The notes below the pieces were generated by a model. The model was not told where the DNA came from. It ran no database searches and was given only the letters and a program-made list of their open reading frames with translations. The position numbers and the translations under genes are program-made. A stretch of DNA of 10,531 bases from Eubacteriales bacterium (GTDB lineage: Bacteria > Bacillota > Clostridia > Christensenellales > SZUA-584). The stretch covers positions 1 to 10,531 of the forward strand of contig JAQTSP010000070.1 in assembly GCA_028711205.1 (NCBI GenBank), read 5' to 3'. Below are positions 1-7,243 of the stretch, piece after piece (the first letter of the stretch is position 1; every line of letters starts with the position of its first letter).

Positions 1-27
1 AAATCATGAAATTTGGAGGGTAATAGA

Positions 28-993
28 ATGAAAAAAGCATTATTTATTGTGTTGGCAGTTGTGTTGGCAATGGGTTTGCTCATAGGGTGCGCTTCGCAGG
101 ATATAGCGGGTCAAACGGCGGGGGATACAGCTGGGCAAGCGACACCCGCGCCGACAGCAAAAAATCTGCTGGATGATGATACGGACGCGCTCGGCAACGA
201 GATCGATACGGACATGACAACGGATGAGCTGACCATCGTCTCAACTGCTGCCAGCATCACAGAAATACTCTTTGCTTTGGGCTGCGGCGACAGTATCATT
301 GGTGTGGATATATACTCCACATACCCGGAAGAGGCGGCGGATATCGAAAAGATAGGCGATTTTAACGGTTTTGATACCGAAAAGATCATCTCGCTGAATC
401 CGGCCGTGGTGTTTGCCGGCAACACGCTGCAGATGCAGGGAATCGAAGCGCTTGAAGACGCCGGCCTGAACGTTGTGGCGGTTGAGCCCACATATTATGA
501 GGACATCGCACAGAGTATCACGCTGATCGGTTCCATCGTCGGCAAAGAGGAAGAAGCGGCGGCGCTGAATCAAGATATGGCGGACGCGGCGGCGGCTGTG
601 GAGAAAACGGCGGCAGAAATCGGCGAAAAACCAACGGTGTATTATGTGATGTTTATCGGCGAGTCCGGCAACTGGACATCGGGACAGGGCAGCTTTATCA
701 ACACGGTGATCGAGATGGCAGGCGGCGTCTGCACGACGGCGGGGACGCAGAGCGAGTGGCTTGAGTATCCCATGGAGGACCTCATTGTCGACGACCCCGA
801 TATACTGCTGGTATCTGATCTGGTCGCGGAAGAAGACCTGCTGGCCGAAACGGGATACGCCGACCTGACCGCGGTCCAAAACGGCAGCTACTATTTCATT
901 GATGCCGATATCATCGAACGGCCGGGACCCCGGATCACCGAGGCGCTTGAGACGATTCAAGGCACTATTTTAGACTATACCCACGGAGAATAA
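28..993 (+). CDS. ABC transporter substrate-binding lipoprotein, BtuF/FecB-like (corrinoid or ferric chelate/heme)
   Basis: Extracytoplasmic binding protein of a class III (helical-backbone) ABC importer, which captures ligand and delivers it to the permease encoded next. The ATG at 28 is chosen over an in-frame TTG at 13 because GGAGGG (15-20) sits 7 bases before it and because it gives a proper lipoprotein signal: two lysines, a hydrophobic core and the lipobox LIGC with lipidated Cys21. A linker rich in Ala, Thr and Asp runs to about residue 68. A periplasmic-binding fold (PF01497-like) covers about 69-300, with ASITEILFALG (75-85), GVDIYSTYP (92-100), KIGDF (108-112) and a late ERPGPR (297-302). 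The last two resemble BtuF-type proteins, so corrinoid is my first guess. Heme or siderophore is possible, since residues alone do not settle the cargo. The length, 321 aa, is usual. The upstream leader lies outside the window. Confidence 0.88.
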   Translation: MKKALFIVLAVVLAMGLLIGCASQDIAGQTAGDTAGQATPAPTAKNLLDDDTDALGNEIDTDMTTDELTIVSTAASITEILFALGCGDSIIGVDIYSTYPEEAADIEKIGDFNGFDTEKIISLNPAVVFAGNTLQMQGIEALEDAGLNVVAVEPTYYEDIAQSITLIGSIVGKEEEAAALNQDMADAAAAVEKTAAEIGEKPTVYYVMFIGESGNWTSGQGSFINTVIEMAGGVCTTAGTQSEWLEYPMEDLIVDDPDILLVSDLVAEEDLLAETGYADLTAVQNGSYYFIDADIIERPGPRITEALETIQGTILDYTHGE

Positions 994-997
994 CCTA

Positions 998-2011
998 TTG
1001 AAACAGCTGCGCTCTAAAAACACACGAATCACTTTTACTGTGATGCTGCCGCTTGGTATCGCCGCTTTTTTGGCCGCGTTTCTGCTCGGCAGCTCGGGCG
1101 TGAGCATCGGCGAGCTGATCCGGCTGATCGGCGGAACGGCCGAGAGAAGCACCGCCATCATATTTTTTAACCTCAGGCTGCCGCGCGCGCTGCTCGCGTT
1201 TGTTTCGGGCGGCGCGCTCAGCATATCCGGTGCGTGCCTCCAGGGTATGTTCAAAAACCCGATGGCCGATTCGTATGTCGTCGGCGTGAGCTCGGGTGCG
1301 GCGCTGGGTGCGACGGTTGCGCTCGCGTTCAGTGCGCAGCTGGCGTTTCTGGGGTTCGGTGCGGTGACGATACTGGCGTTTATGGGCGCGCTGTTTGCGG
1401 TGTTCCTTGTTTACAATCTCGCAAAGATACAGGGCAAGGTATCGACGTTTTCGCTGTTGCTTTCGGGTATTGCCATCAGCACACTTTGCTCCGCGCTTGT
1501 GTACTGCATCATGATACTGTATCGGGACAAGATGGAGCACATCGTGATGTGGACGATGGGCAGCTTTTCGTCACCGTCGTGGGACAAGGTGGTGGTCGCG
1601 CTGCCGCCCATGCTCGTCGCAAGCGTGCTTTGCCTTGTTTTCGCCAAAGACTTAAACATCATGCTTCAGGGCGACGAGGCGGCGCGTCATCTTGGCGTTG
1701 ATTCCGGCAAAGTCCGCCGCAACCTGATCGTGATCACAACGCTGGCGGCGGCGTCCGCGGTATCGGTCAGCGGCATCATCGGCTTCGTCGGGCTGATTAT
1801 ACCGCACATACTGCGGCTGATACTTGGCCCCGACCACAGACGGCTGTTGCCGTATTCGTTTTTCGGCGGCGGCATATTCCTGCTCTTGGCGGACACGTTG
1901 GCGAGAATCGTGCTTGACAGCCAGGAGATACCCGTCGGCGTGATCACCGCGGTCGTCGGCGTGCCGTTTTTCTTGTACCTGCTGCGCAGAGGGAAGAAGG
2001 TGGCGAAGTGA
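998..2011 (+). CDS. ABC transporter permease, FecCD/BtuC family
   Basis: Integral membrane subunit that dimerises to form the translocation path of the importer. The protein is 337 aa and strongly hydrophobic throughout, as expected for about ten membrane helices. Family hallmarks are LRLPRALLAFVSGGALS (59-75), a QGMFKNPMADSYVVGVSSGA stretch (82-101), GDEAARHLGVD (225-235), the ATPase-contacting region GFVGLIIPHILRLILGPDHR (262-281) and EIPVGVITAVVGVPFF (310-325). Translation starts at TTG 998, with GGAG at 985-988 placed 9 bases upstream. Only four bases separate it from the binding-protein stop, so it is co-transcribed and probably translationally coupled. FecCD permeases carry B12, heme or siderophores, and nothing in this subunit alone tells which. 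Nothing looks broken. Confidence 0.93.
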   Translation: MKQLRSKNTRITFTVMLPLGIAAFLAAFLLGSSGVSIGELIRLIGGTAERSTAIIFFNLRLPRALLAFVSGGALSISGACLQGMFKNPMADSYVVGVSSGAALGATVALAFSAQLAFLGFGAVTILAFMGALFAVFLVYNLAKIQGKVSTFSLLLSGIAISTLCSALVYCIMILYRDKMEHIVMWTMGSFSSPSWDKVVVALPPMLVASVLCLVFAKDLNIMLQGDEAARHLGVDSGKVRRNLIVITTLAAASAVSVSGIIGFVGLIIPHILRLILGPDHRRLLPYSFFGGGIFLLLADTLARIVLDSQEIPVGVITAVVGVPFFLYLLRRGKKVAK

Positions 2012-2787
2012 GCGATATCCGTATCTGCAACATATCATATTCATATACGCCATCAGAAAAAGCGCTTCGGGGCGTCAGCTTTTGCATACCGGCGGGGTGT
2101 TTTTGCGGTATCATCGGGCCCAATGGCTCGGGCAAGACGACGCTGCTCAAATGCATATCGGGATATTTCACGCCGGACGAAGGGCAAGTGCTGATCGACG
2201 GAAAAGATGTGGCCTGTTTTTCGACGCGCGAGATCGCAAAACGTATGGCGCTGGTGCAGCAGCATGCGTCGCTCGAATACGACTTCACCGTGATGGATAT
2301 TGTGCTGACAGGACGGAACCCGCATATTAAAAGGATGAGAAGCGAAACGGAAGCTGACTATGCCATCGCGCACAATGCACTGGAATGTGCGGGCATCCAC
2401 GAACTCAAAGACAGGCTTTTAACGACGCTCTCGGGCGGCGAATGGCAGATGATGATACTGGCGCGCGCGCTTTGCCAGCAGGCGGATATCATGCTCCTCG
2501 ACGAGCCGGTGGCGGGGCTTGATATCGCTCATCAGGTCGGCATCATGTCGACGGTCAGGCGGCTCGCGGCGGAGCGGGGCATATCCGTGGTCTGTGTGCT
2601 GCACGACCTGAACCTGGCGCGCGCGTTCTGTCAGCAGATCGTACTGCTGAAAAAAGGTATGCGCTATGCCGAAGGGACGCCGGACAGCGTGCTTACTAAA
2701 AGCAATATTGAGCATGTCTACGGCACAAAGGTCAATATCATTGAGCAAGATGGGCAAAAATATATACTGCCCGTTATCGCCGGCTGA
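2008..2787 (+). CDS. ABC transporter ATP-binding protein, FecE/BtuD family
   Basis: Cytoplasmic ATPase that powers the importer. The GTG start at 2008 overlaps the permease stop by four bases (GTGA), with a GAAGG-type ribosome binding site at 1996-2000. The 259 aa protein has every ABC motif: Walker A GPNGSGKT (37-44), Q-loop Gln84/85, signature LSGGE (141-145), Walker B IMLLDEP (161-167), D-loop AGLD (169-172) and switch His199 in VLHDL. The signature is followed by WQMMILARAL where most relatives have RQ or QQ at the first two positions; this Trp is a mild oddity and need not affect activity. It is the last gene of the importer operon. Downstream there is only a short weak hairpin before the proS promoter. 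Confidence 0.94.
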   Translation: MSDIRICNISYSYTPSEKALRGVSFCIPAGCFCGIIGPNGSGKTTLLKCISGYFTPDEGQVLIDGKDVACFSTREIAKRMALVQQHASLEYDFTVMDIVLTGRNPHIKRMRSETEADYAIAHNALECAGIHELKDRLLTTLSGGEWQMMILARALCQQADIMLLDEPVAGLDIAHQVGIMSTVRRLAAERGISVVCVLHDLNLARAFCQQIVLLKKGMRYAEGTPDSVLTKSNIEHVYGTKVNIIEQDGQKYILPVIAG

Positions 2788-2805
2788 TATATAAGCCGTT
2801 TCGTT
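2781..2805 (+). terminator. weak hairpin at the end of the importer operon
   Basis: CGGCT (2781-2785) can pair with AGCCG (2794-2798) around an 8-base AT-rich loop, followed by TTTCGTTT. The stem has only 5 bp and overlaps the last codons of the ATPase gene, so it is a poor intrinsic terminator. Some read-through into proS is likely, or termination uses another mechanism. Confidence 0.25.
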
Positions 2806-2819
2806 TATCATCAATATAA

Positions 2820-2848
2820 TTGAATCGCCTTTTTAATTGTGATATACT
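2820..2848 (+). promoter_or_regulatory. sigma-A-type promoter of proS
   Basis: TTGAAT at 2820-2825 and TATACT at 2843-2848 are separated by a 17-base spacer. The first matches TTGACA at four positions and the second matches TATAAT at five. Transcription would start near 2855, giving a leader of only about 25 bases. That rules out a T-box or other long leader between this promoter and proS. Confidence 0.65.
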
Positions 2849-2880
2849 TAGGCTCAGCAATTTTAAGGAGCTTTTTTTAT

Positions 2881-4578
2881 ATGAGGATGTCACAGATGCT
2901 TTTTTCGACGCAGAGAGAAGCGCCGTCCGAGGCGGAGGCTGAGAGCCATGTGCTGCTCTTGAAGGCAGGCATGATACGGCGGCTTGCGGCGGGTGTGTAC
3001 GCGCTGATGCCGCTTGGGTTCCGTGTGTTTAAAAGAATAGAGAATATCATACGCGAAGAAATGGATGCCGCTGGCGCACAGGAGCTCATTATGTCGGCGC
3101 TGCTGCCGGCCGAATACTATCAGGAATCGGGGCGGTGGGACGTGTTCGGCACAGAGATGATCAAGTTCAAAGACAGAAACGGCCGTGATTTTTGCCTCGG
3201 GCCGACGCACGAGGAGATATTTGCCTATGTGCTCCGCCAGGAGCTCCAGTCATATAAAGCGATGCCCAAGACGATATATCAGATACAGAGCAAATACCGT
3301 GATGAGCGCCGCCCGCGGTTCGGCATGATACGCAGCCGCGAGTTTGTGATGAAGGACGCGTACTCGTTCGATGTGGACGAGCAGGGGCTCGACGCATCGT
3401 ACCAGAAAATGTACGATGCGTACTGCAGGATATTCGACCGGTGCGGCCTTCAGTACGTGGTCGTGCACGCCGACACCGGCGCGATGGGCGGTTCGGGGTC
3501 TCAGGAGTTCATGGTCAAATCGGACATCGGTGACGATACCATCGTGTCATGCGCGGGCTGCGGATACGCCGCGAACTCGGAGCTTGCGGCCTGCCCGGAC
3601 GCGGCAGCCAGCACAGAGACAATGCAGCAAATGGAAAAAGTGCATACGCCCAACGCCGGCACGATCGAAGAGCTTGTCGGGTTTTTTGGGCTTGGCGCGC
3701 AGAAATTTGCGAAGACGCTTTTATATATCGCGGACGGCAAGATCATCGCTGCGATGGTCAGGGGAGACCGGGAGATCAACGAGACCAAATTGAAGAACTA
3801 TTTAAAATGCGCCAGCCTTGACCTTGCGGGCGCGGCGGACGTGCGGCAGGCGACAAGCGCCGAGGTTGGTTTCGCGGGGCCTCTCGGCATCAAAGCGGAC
3901 AGAGTCATCGTGGACAAAGAGATTCCCGCTATGCGCAATTTCCTGATTGGCGCGAACGAGACAGATTATCACTATAAGGGTGTCAATTACGGCAGAGACT
4001 TTTGCTCAGACGATGTGTGCGATATACGCCTGATCGAGAAGGGAGACCCGTGTCCTGTCTGCGGCGCAGAGATCGAGATCGTCTCGGCGATCGAGGTCGG
4101 GCATATATTCAAATTGGGCACGAAGTACAGCGAAGCGATGGGCTGCAAATTCCTTGACCGGAACGCCAAGGAGAGCCCTTGCATCATGGGCAGTTACGGC
4201 ATCGGCTTAAACCGCACGATGCAGGCGGTCATCGAGCAGTCGTGCGATAAGGATGGCATCATATGGCCGGACAGCGTGGCGCCGTATAACGTGATCGTGA
4301 TCCCTGTCGGCGCGGCCAACGAAGAACAGATGGCGCTGGCGGAAGAGGTCTATCAAAAACTTCTTGACGCCGGTATCGAGACGATGATCGACGATCGGGA
4401 CGAGCGCGCGGGCGTCAAGTTTAAAGACGCCGACCTGATCGGTATACCGCACCGCATCACCGTTGGACGGCGCGCAGCAGAAGGCATCGTCGAATACAAA
4501 CCGCGCAGGGCCGGCAAAGCCGTTGAACTCAATGCCGACGAGGCAGTCGTTAAAATCATCGAAACGATCAATGTTTGA
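2881..4578 (+). CDS. proS: prolyl-tRNA synthetase, bacterial type with editing domain
   Basis: Charges tRNA-Pro with proline in the cytoplasm (class II synthetase, EC 6.1.1.15). ATG 2881 is chosen because AAGGAG (2865-2870) lies 10 bases upstream and because the protein then begins MRMSQMLFSTQREAP, the usual ProS N-terminus; an in-frame GTG at 2839 would overlap the promoter -10 region. The 565 aa length is close to E. coli ProS (572). Seen in order: GPTHEE loop (107-112), class II motif 2 around RDERRPRFGMIRSREF (140-155), GSGSQEF (204-210), the INS editing insertion at about 222-405, motif 3 GSYGIGLNR (437-445), and the anticodon-binding domain from about 465. The editing domain keeps Lys278 (FAKT) and His364 (GANETDYHY), which appear to match residues known to matter for Ala-tRNA-Pro hydrolysis. 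It also carries two CxxC pairs, CAGC (224-227) and CPVC (391-394), that could hold zinc. It is transcribed alone. Confidence 0.97.
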   Translation: MRMSQMLFSTQREAPSEAEAESHVLLLKAGMIRRLAAGVYALMPLGFRVFKRIENIIREEMDAAGAQELIMSALLPAEYYQESGRWDVFGTEMIKFKDRNGRDFCLGPTHEEIFAYVLRQELQSYKAMPKTIYQIQSKYRDERRPRFGMIRSREFVMKDAYSFDVDEQGLDASYQKMYDAYCRIFDRCGLQYVVVHADTGAMGGSGSQEFMVKSDIGDDTIVSCAGCGYAANSELAACPDAAASTETMQQMEKVHTPNAGTIEELVGFFGLGAQKFAKTLLYIADGKIIAAMVRGDREINETKLKNYLKCASLDLAGAADVRQATSAEVGFAGPLGIKADRVIVDKEIPAMRNFLIGANETDYHYKGVNYGRDFCSDDVCDIRLIEKGDPCPVCGAEIEIVSAIEVGHIFKLGTKYSEAMGCKFLDRNAKESPCIMGSYGIGLNRTMQAVIEQSCDKDGIIWPDSVAPYNVIVIPVGAANEEQMALAEEVYQKLLDAGIETMIDDRDERAGVKFKDADLIGIPHRITVGRRAAEGIVEYKPRRAGKAVELNADEAVVKIIETINV

Positions 4579-4598
4579 CAAATTATTTGCATACAAGG

Positions 4599-4640
4599 AA
4601 TGACCGCATTCGTGTCAACCGAACGCGGTTATTTCTTTAT
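4599..4640 (+). terminator. intrinsic terminator of proS
   Basis: The arm AATGACCGC (4599-4607) pairs with GCGGTTATT (4625-4633, one G-U pair). After one A-C mismatch (4608 and 4624), TTCG (4609-4612) pairs with CGAA (4620-4623) around a 7-base loop. The downstream side is T-rich (TTATTTCTTTATT). Placement 20 bases after the proS stop fits a Rho-independent terminator. The AT-rich outer stem suggests it could also act weakly in the opposite direction, although no minus-strand gene needs it. Confidence 0.8.
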
Positions 4641-4685
4641 TCCGGTATTTCATCAGCAAAATATATAAACCGACAGTTTTTGTTT

Positions 4686-4716
4686 TTGAATGATTCGCCA
4701 TGATCCGCAATATACA
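4686..4716 (+). promoter_or_regulatory. possible promoter of spoIVFA-spoIVFB
   Basis: TTGAAT (4686-4691) is followed by overlapping AT-rich -10 candidates: AATATA at 4709-4714 (17-base spacer) or TATACA at 4711-4716 (19-base spacer). Neither is strong. In Bacillus this operon is read by the mother-cell sigma-E, so a sigma-A reading of these boxes may be misleading. I could not place a convincing sigma-E pair here either. Confidence 0.3.
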
Positions 4717-4734
4717 TATACCATGAACGAATCA
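4691..4734. repeat. inverted repeat in front of spoIVFA
   Basis: TGATTCG (4691-4697) and CGAATCA (4728-4734) are perfect inverted copies. Just inside them CATG (4699-4702) can pair with CATG (4722-4725), leaving a small asymmetric internal loop. The right arm touches the AGAGGAG ribosome binding site of spoIVFA (4734-4740). It could be an operator flanking the start of transcription, or an RNA hairpin if transcription begins further upstream. Confidence 0.45.
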
Positions 4735-4750
4735 GAGGAGGCATACAGCC

Positions 4751-5557
4751 ATGGAAAAGAATCGTTTGCCAAAGCTGGAACTGGACGGTTTTACAAACCT
4801 CCCCAATGATGCATCGTATCGCCGGGGATCCCGTACGACAAAAAGGCGTGAGGCTCCTTTGTGGAAAAACAGGGCGGTATCCATTGCGAAGAAATTCAGC
4901 GCGCCGATAAAAAGCATACGGACCAGGACAGGTAAGGAGACTGCGCAAGAGACGGAACAATCAGGGACAGGCGATGTGGACGCGGGGTATAAACGGTTGC
5001 TTATCAAGACGGGTGTCTGCGCAGCCATCGCCATCACGATTTTGATCATCAGCAGTATCGATACGCCGCTTACCAACAGCATCACCGAAGCGATCGACGA
5101 TACGGTGAGCCACGAGTTTGATATCGACGAGGATATCGGCAAACTCAAGTTTGTTCAGAGCCTAGATGAGGACGTAGAGAGCGTTTTCAGCGCGTTGCCC
5201 GACGCGGCGGTCGTTTATCCGGCCGACGGTGAGATCGTCACGGCCTATGGCGAGAGCGGCTCGCATGGCGTGCGTATCGCGCCGGCCGGCACCGAGGTCG
5301 TCAGCATTGCCAGAGGGACGGTAACCGCGGTGGGTGCGATCGACGGTATGGGGTATGTCAAGGTGGTGCTGGACGCGGGCGAAACGGCGGTGTTCTATAA
5401 CATATCGCCCTCGGTGCTCGTCGATGATATCGTGATGCCGGGACAGGCGATCGGCGATGTGGTCGGCGACTACCTTTATATTGAAATGACGAGCGAAGGA
5501 GAATATATCGACCCGATCGCATATATCGAGCAGCGGGCTGTGCTGGTCGTGCAGTAA
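4751..5557 (+). CDS. spoIVFA: stage IV sporulation protein FA (degenerate LytM/M23 domain)
   Basis: In Bacillus, SpoIVFA sits in the outer forespore membrane, tethers and holds SpoIVFB inactive together with BofA, and is removed when the forespore signals. This 268 aa protein fits that layout: a basic, disordered N-terminal cytoplasmic part (1-80, many Arg/Lys), one membrane helix (about 83-101), an acidic linker, then a LytM/M23-like beta domain (about 154-258) starting VYPADGEIVTAYG. The metallopeptidase residues are gone: the HxGxD site reads SHGVRI, placing Ser171 and Arg175 where His and Asp are needed, and the usual HxH near the end reads YLYIEM. That is expected of a regulatory rather than catalytic domain. 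The start at ATG 4751 follows AGAGGAG with a 10-base gap. The identification rests mainly on being directly upstream of spoIVFB. A generic M23-like membrane protein is the alternative. Confidence 0.8.
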   Translation: MEKNRLPKLELDGFTNLPNDASYRRGSRTTKRREAPLWKNRAVSIAKKFSAPIKSIRTRTGKETAQETEQSGTGDVDAGYKRLLIKTGVCAAIAITILIISSIDTPLTNSITEAIDDTVSHEFDIDEDIGKLKFVQSLDEDVESVFSALPDAAVVYPADGEIVTAYGESGSHGVRIAPAGTEVVSIARGTVTAVGAIDGMGYVKVVLDAGETAVFYNISPSVLVDDIVMPGQAIGDVVGDYLYIEMTSEGEYIDPIAYIEQRAVLVVQ

Positions 5558-5563
5558 CGCTGT

Positions 5564-6436
5564 ATGAAGGGGCTTAGGATCTTTGGCAAAAAACTTAAAG
5601 TTAATTTGCTATTGATACCTGCAGTCATTATTCTGTTCGTGTTCGGCATGGGCGAAGCGGTGTTATACTTCATACCTGTGCTCATTATTCACGAATGGGC
5701 GCATATTCTCGCGGCGGCGGCGCTTGGTATGACGATCACCGAAATGGAGCTCTGGCCGTTTGGCTGCGCCGCCAAGATGCAGTGCTTTGCGATGTCGCGC
5801 GCCAGAGAGATTATCGTGGCGGCGGCCGGCCCTGCCGTCAACATGGTGTTCGCGTGTCTTGTTTTCATTATCGACAAGTCCATACATACGATAGCGATCG
5901 CCGACAGGTTGATAACGGCCAATATCACGATCGCCGCGATCAACATGCTGCCCGCGCTTCCGCTTGACGGCGGCCGCATCGCAAGAGCGGCGTTTTCGTC
6001 GTTTATGGGCAACCGGCGCGCAACAAAAGTCACGGCCATATCAGGCGTGTTTTTTTCTGCCGTTCTGCTGGGTTTTGGCGTATATGCCGCGATAGGATAC
6101 GCTTTTAACCCGAGCTTTTTTATCATGGGCTTTTTCCTGTGCTTATCGGCTGTCAAGGAATTCAAAAACGCGCCGTACACGCTGATACGCGATTTTTCCG
6201 GCAAGCGGGACACGATTGAAAAAAGAAGGACGCTCAGCATCAACCGGTTCGCGGCGATGCAAAGCGAAAAGTTATGCGATATCATGCGGGAGTTTGAGGC
6301 GGGCAAATACAACATCGTGACGGTGCTCGACAATAATATGGGCGTGGTGGGAGAGCTTGACGAGCGCCGGATACTTGACGGCATGATGCAAAAAGGCACG
6401 CACGCCACGCTGCGAAGCATATACATGCAACGATAA
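5564..6436 (+). CDS. spoIVFB: stage IV sporulation protein FB, site-2-type (M50) intramembrane metalloprotease
   Basis: Zinc protease that cleaves pro-sigma-K inside the mother-cell membrane during sporulation. The 290 aa protein is rich in membrane helices over about 12-200. The active site HEWAH (His43, Glu44, His47) lies in a helix starting around PVLII, and the third zinc ligand Asp135 sits in INMLPALPLDGGR (126-138). In B. subtilis SpoIVFB the same residues are H43, E44, H47 and D137, so spacing is nearly identical. The conserved AAAGPAVN (86-93) is present. Residues from about 225 form a CBS-like tail ending in an IVTVLDNNMGVVGELDERR stretch, matching the ATP-sensing CBS domain of the Bacillus enzyme. 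It starts six bases after the spoIVFA stop with no clear ribosome binding site, so translation is probably coupled to spoIVFA. A general M50 protease is the less likely alternative. Confidence 0.9.
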   Translation: MKGLRIFGKKLKVNLLLIPAVIILFVFGMGEAVLYFIPVLIIHEWAHILAAAALGMTITEMELWPFGCAAKMQCFAMSRAREIIVAAAGPAVNMVFACLVFIIDKSIHTIAIADRLITANITIAAINMLPALPLDGGRIARAAFSSFMGNRRATKVTAISGVFFSAVLLGFGVYAAIGYAFNPSFFIMGFFLCLSAVKEFKNAPYTLIRDFSGKRDTIEKRRTLSINRFAAMQSEKLCDIMREFEAGKYNIVTVLDNNMGVVGELDERRILDGMMQKGTHATLRSIYMQR

Positions 6437-6451
6437 GCAATGTTGCCGTTA

Positions 6452-6480
6452 TTGTGCATAAGAACATGGTATGCTAGAAT
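6452..6480 (+). promoter_or_regulatory. possible extended -10 promoter for the MBL-fold/VOC gene pair
   Basis: TTGTGC (6452-6457), a 17-base spacer and TAGAAT (6475-6480), the latter preceded by TG at 6472-6473 to give an extended -10 (TGCTAGAAT). The -35 box is weak (three matches), but extended -10 promoters tolerate this. Transcription would begin near 6487, about 30 bases before the ATG. AACATG-like repeats surround the -10. Confidence 0.45.
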
Positions 6481-6516
6481 AACATAAACATGTTGACGAT
6501 AAGAGAAGGGCTTTGA

Positions 6517-7230
6517 ATGCGTTTATATTTTCTTTACCACAGCGCGGTCTGTGTTGTGCTCAAAAAGTCTTTGCTGATATTTGACTATTTTATCAACAGG
6601 AAAGGCAAAAACCTGGAGGAAGGGCTTGTCAGCGATGAGGATATAAAAAACGCCGGCAGCGTGTATGTTTTTGTATCCCATGCGCACCACGATCACTACA
6701 ACCGCCGTATTTACAAATGGGCGGCGCTGAATGACAACATCACGTATATACTCGATTCGACGGTGCCCAAAGCACATACAAAGGGCAAGGCTGTCATGCT
6801 GAGCAGGGGCGAATCGTATGATGACGGATATCTTTGCGTCCAGGAGTTCGGGTCGACCGATATTGGCGGCAGTTTCTATGTGACGTGCGAAGGGACAAGC
6901 TTTTTTCACGCCGGCGATTTAAACGACTGGCACTGGAAAGACGACGGCAACGCAAGGTATTCGCGCGTCATGAAGTTGTATTTTGAAAGAGAGCTGAAAT
7001 TTATCCGGAGCGCGGTTGAGCATATTGACTATGCGTTTTTTCCGGTCGATAGAAGAATTGGCAGCGACTATGACGAGGGCGCGGATATGTTTATCGATAC
7101 GATGAAACCCAAATACTTCGTTCCGATACATTTTTCGCATTTTGACGACACAAAGGCCTTCAGCGAAAAGCACTCGGCTGGCACCACGAAAGTGTTTGCA
7201 ATACATAAATACGGCGACAGGCTGATATAA
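6517..7230 (+). CDS. metallo-beta-lactamase-fold hydrolase of unknown substrate
   Basis: Cytoplasmic metallohydrolase of the MBL superfamily, 237 aa, with no signal peptide. It opens with LYFLYHSAVCVVLKKSLLIFDYF (3-25), like the xGHSSFxIE...DP start of UlaG/COG2220 members. The binuclear metal motif HxHxDH is intact at 55-60 (SHAHHDHYN), followed by His131 and Asp134 in HAGDLNDWHW and by His205 in VPIHFS, the usual last ligand. All ligands needed for two metals are therefore present. The start at ATG 6517 follows GAAGGG (6505-6510) with a 6-base gap. It is followed at 13 bases by the VOC gene, so the two are one transcription unit. I do not recognise a specific substrate. Phosphodiester, lactone or nucleotide hydrolysis are all possible for this fold. 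Confidence 0.85.
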   Translation: MRLYFLYHSAVCVVLKKSLLIFDYFINRKGKNLEEGLVSDEDIKNAGSVYVFVSHAHHDHYNRRIYKWAALNDNITYILDSTVPKAHTKGKAVMLSRGESYDDGYLCVQEFGSTDIGGSFYVTCEGTSFFHAGDLNDWHWKDDGNARYSRVMKLYFERELKFIRSAVEHIDYAFFPVDRRIGSDYDEGADMFIDTMKPKYFVPIHFSHFDDTKAFSEKHSAGTTKVFAIHKYGDRLI

Positions 7231-7243
7231 AAAGGAGAATAAT

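Noticed and set aside
241..960. 239-aa minus-strand ORF opposite the binding-protein gene
   Set aside because: It mirrors the codons of a clearly homologous + strand gene, has an Arg/His-rich composition without recognisable motifs, and has no fitting context.
2787..2880. T-box or other riboswitch upstream of proS
   Set aside because: The interval is 93 bases and the promoter predicts a leader of only about 25 bases, far too short.
4711..4722. sigma-E type -10 (CATATACC or TATACATA) before spoIVFA
   Set aside because: It partly resembles CATACANT, and the gene would be expected to use sigma-E, but no ATA-type -35 lies 13-15 bases upstream, so I do not call it.
5689..6459. 256-aa minus-strand ORF opposite spoIVFB
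   Set aside because: SpoIVFB on the + strand has all active-site motifs at the expected positions; the reverse frame is a Ser/Ala-rich shadow.
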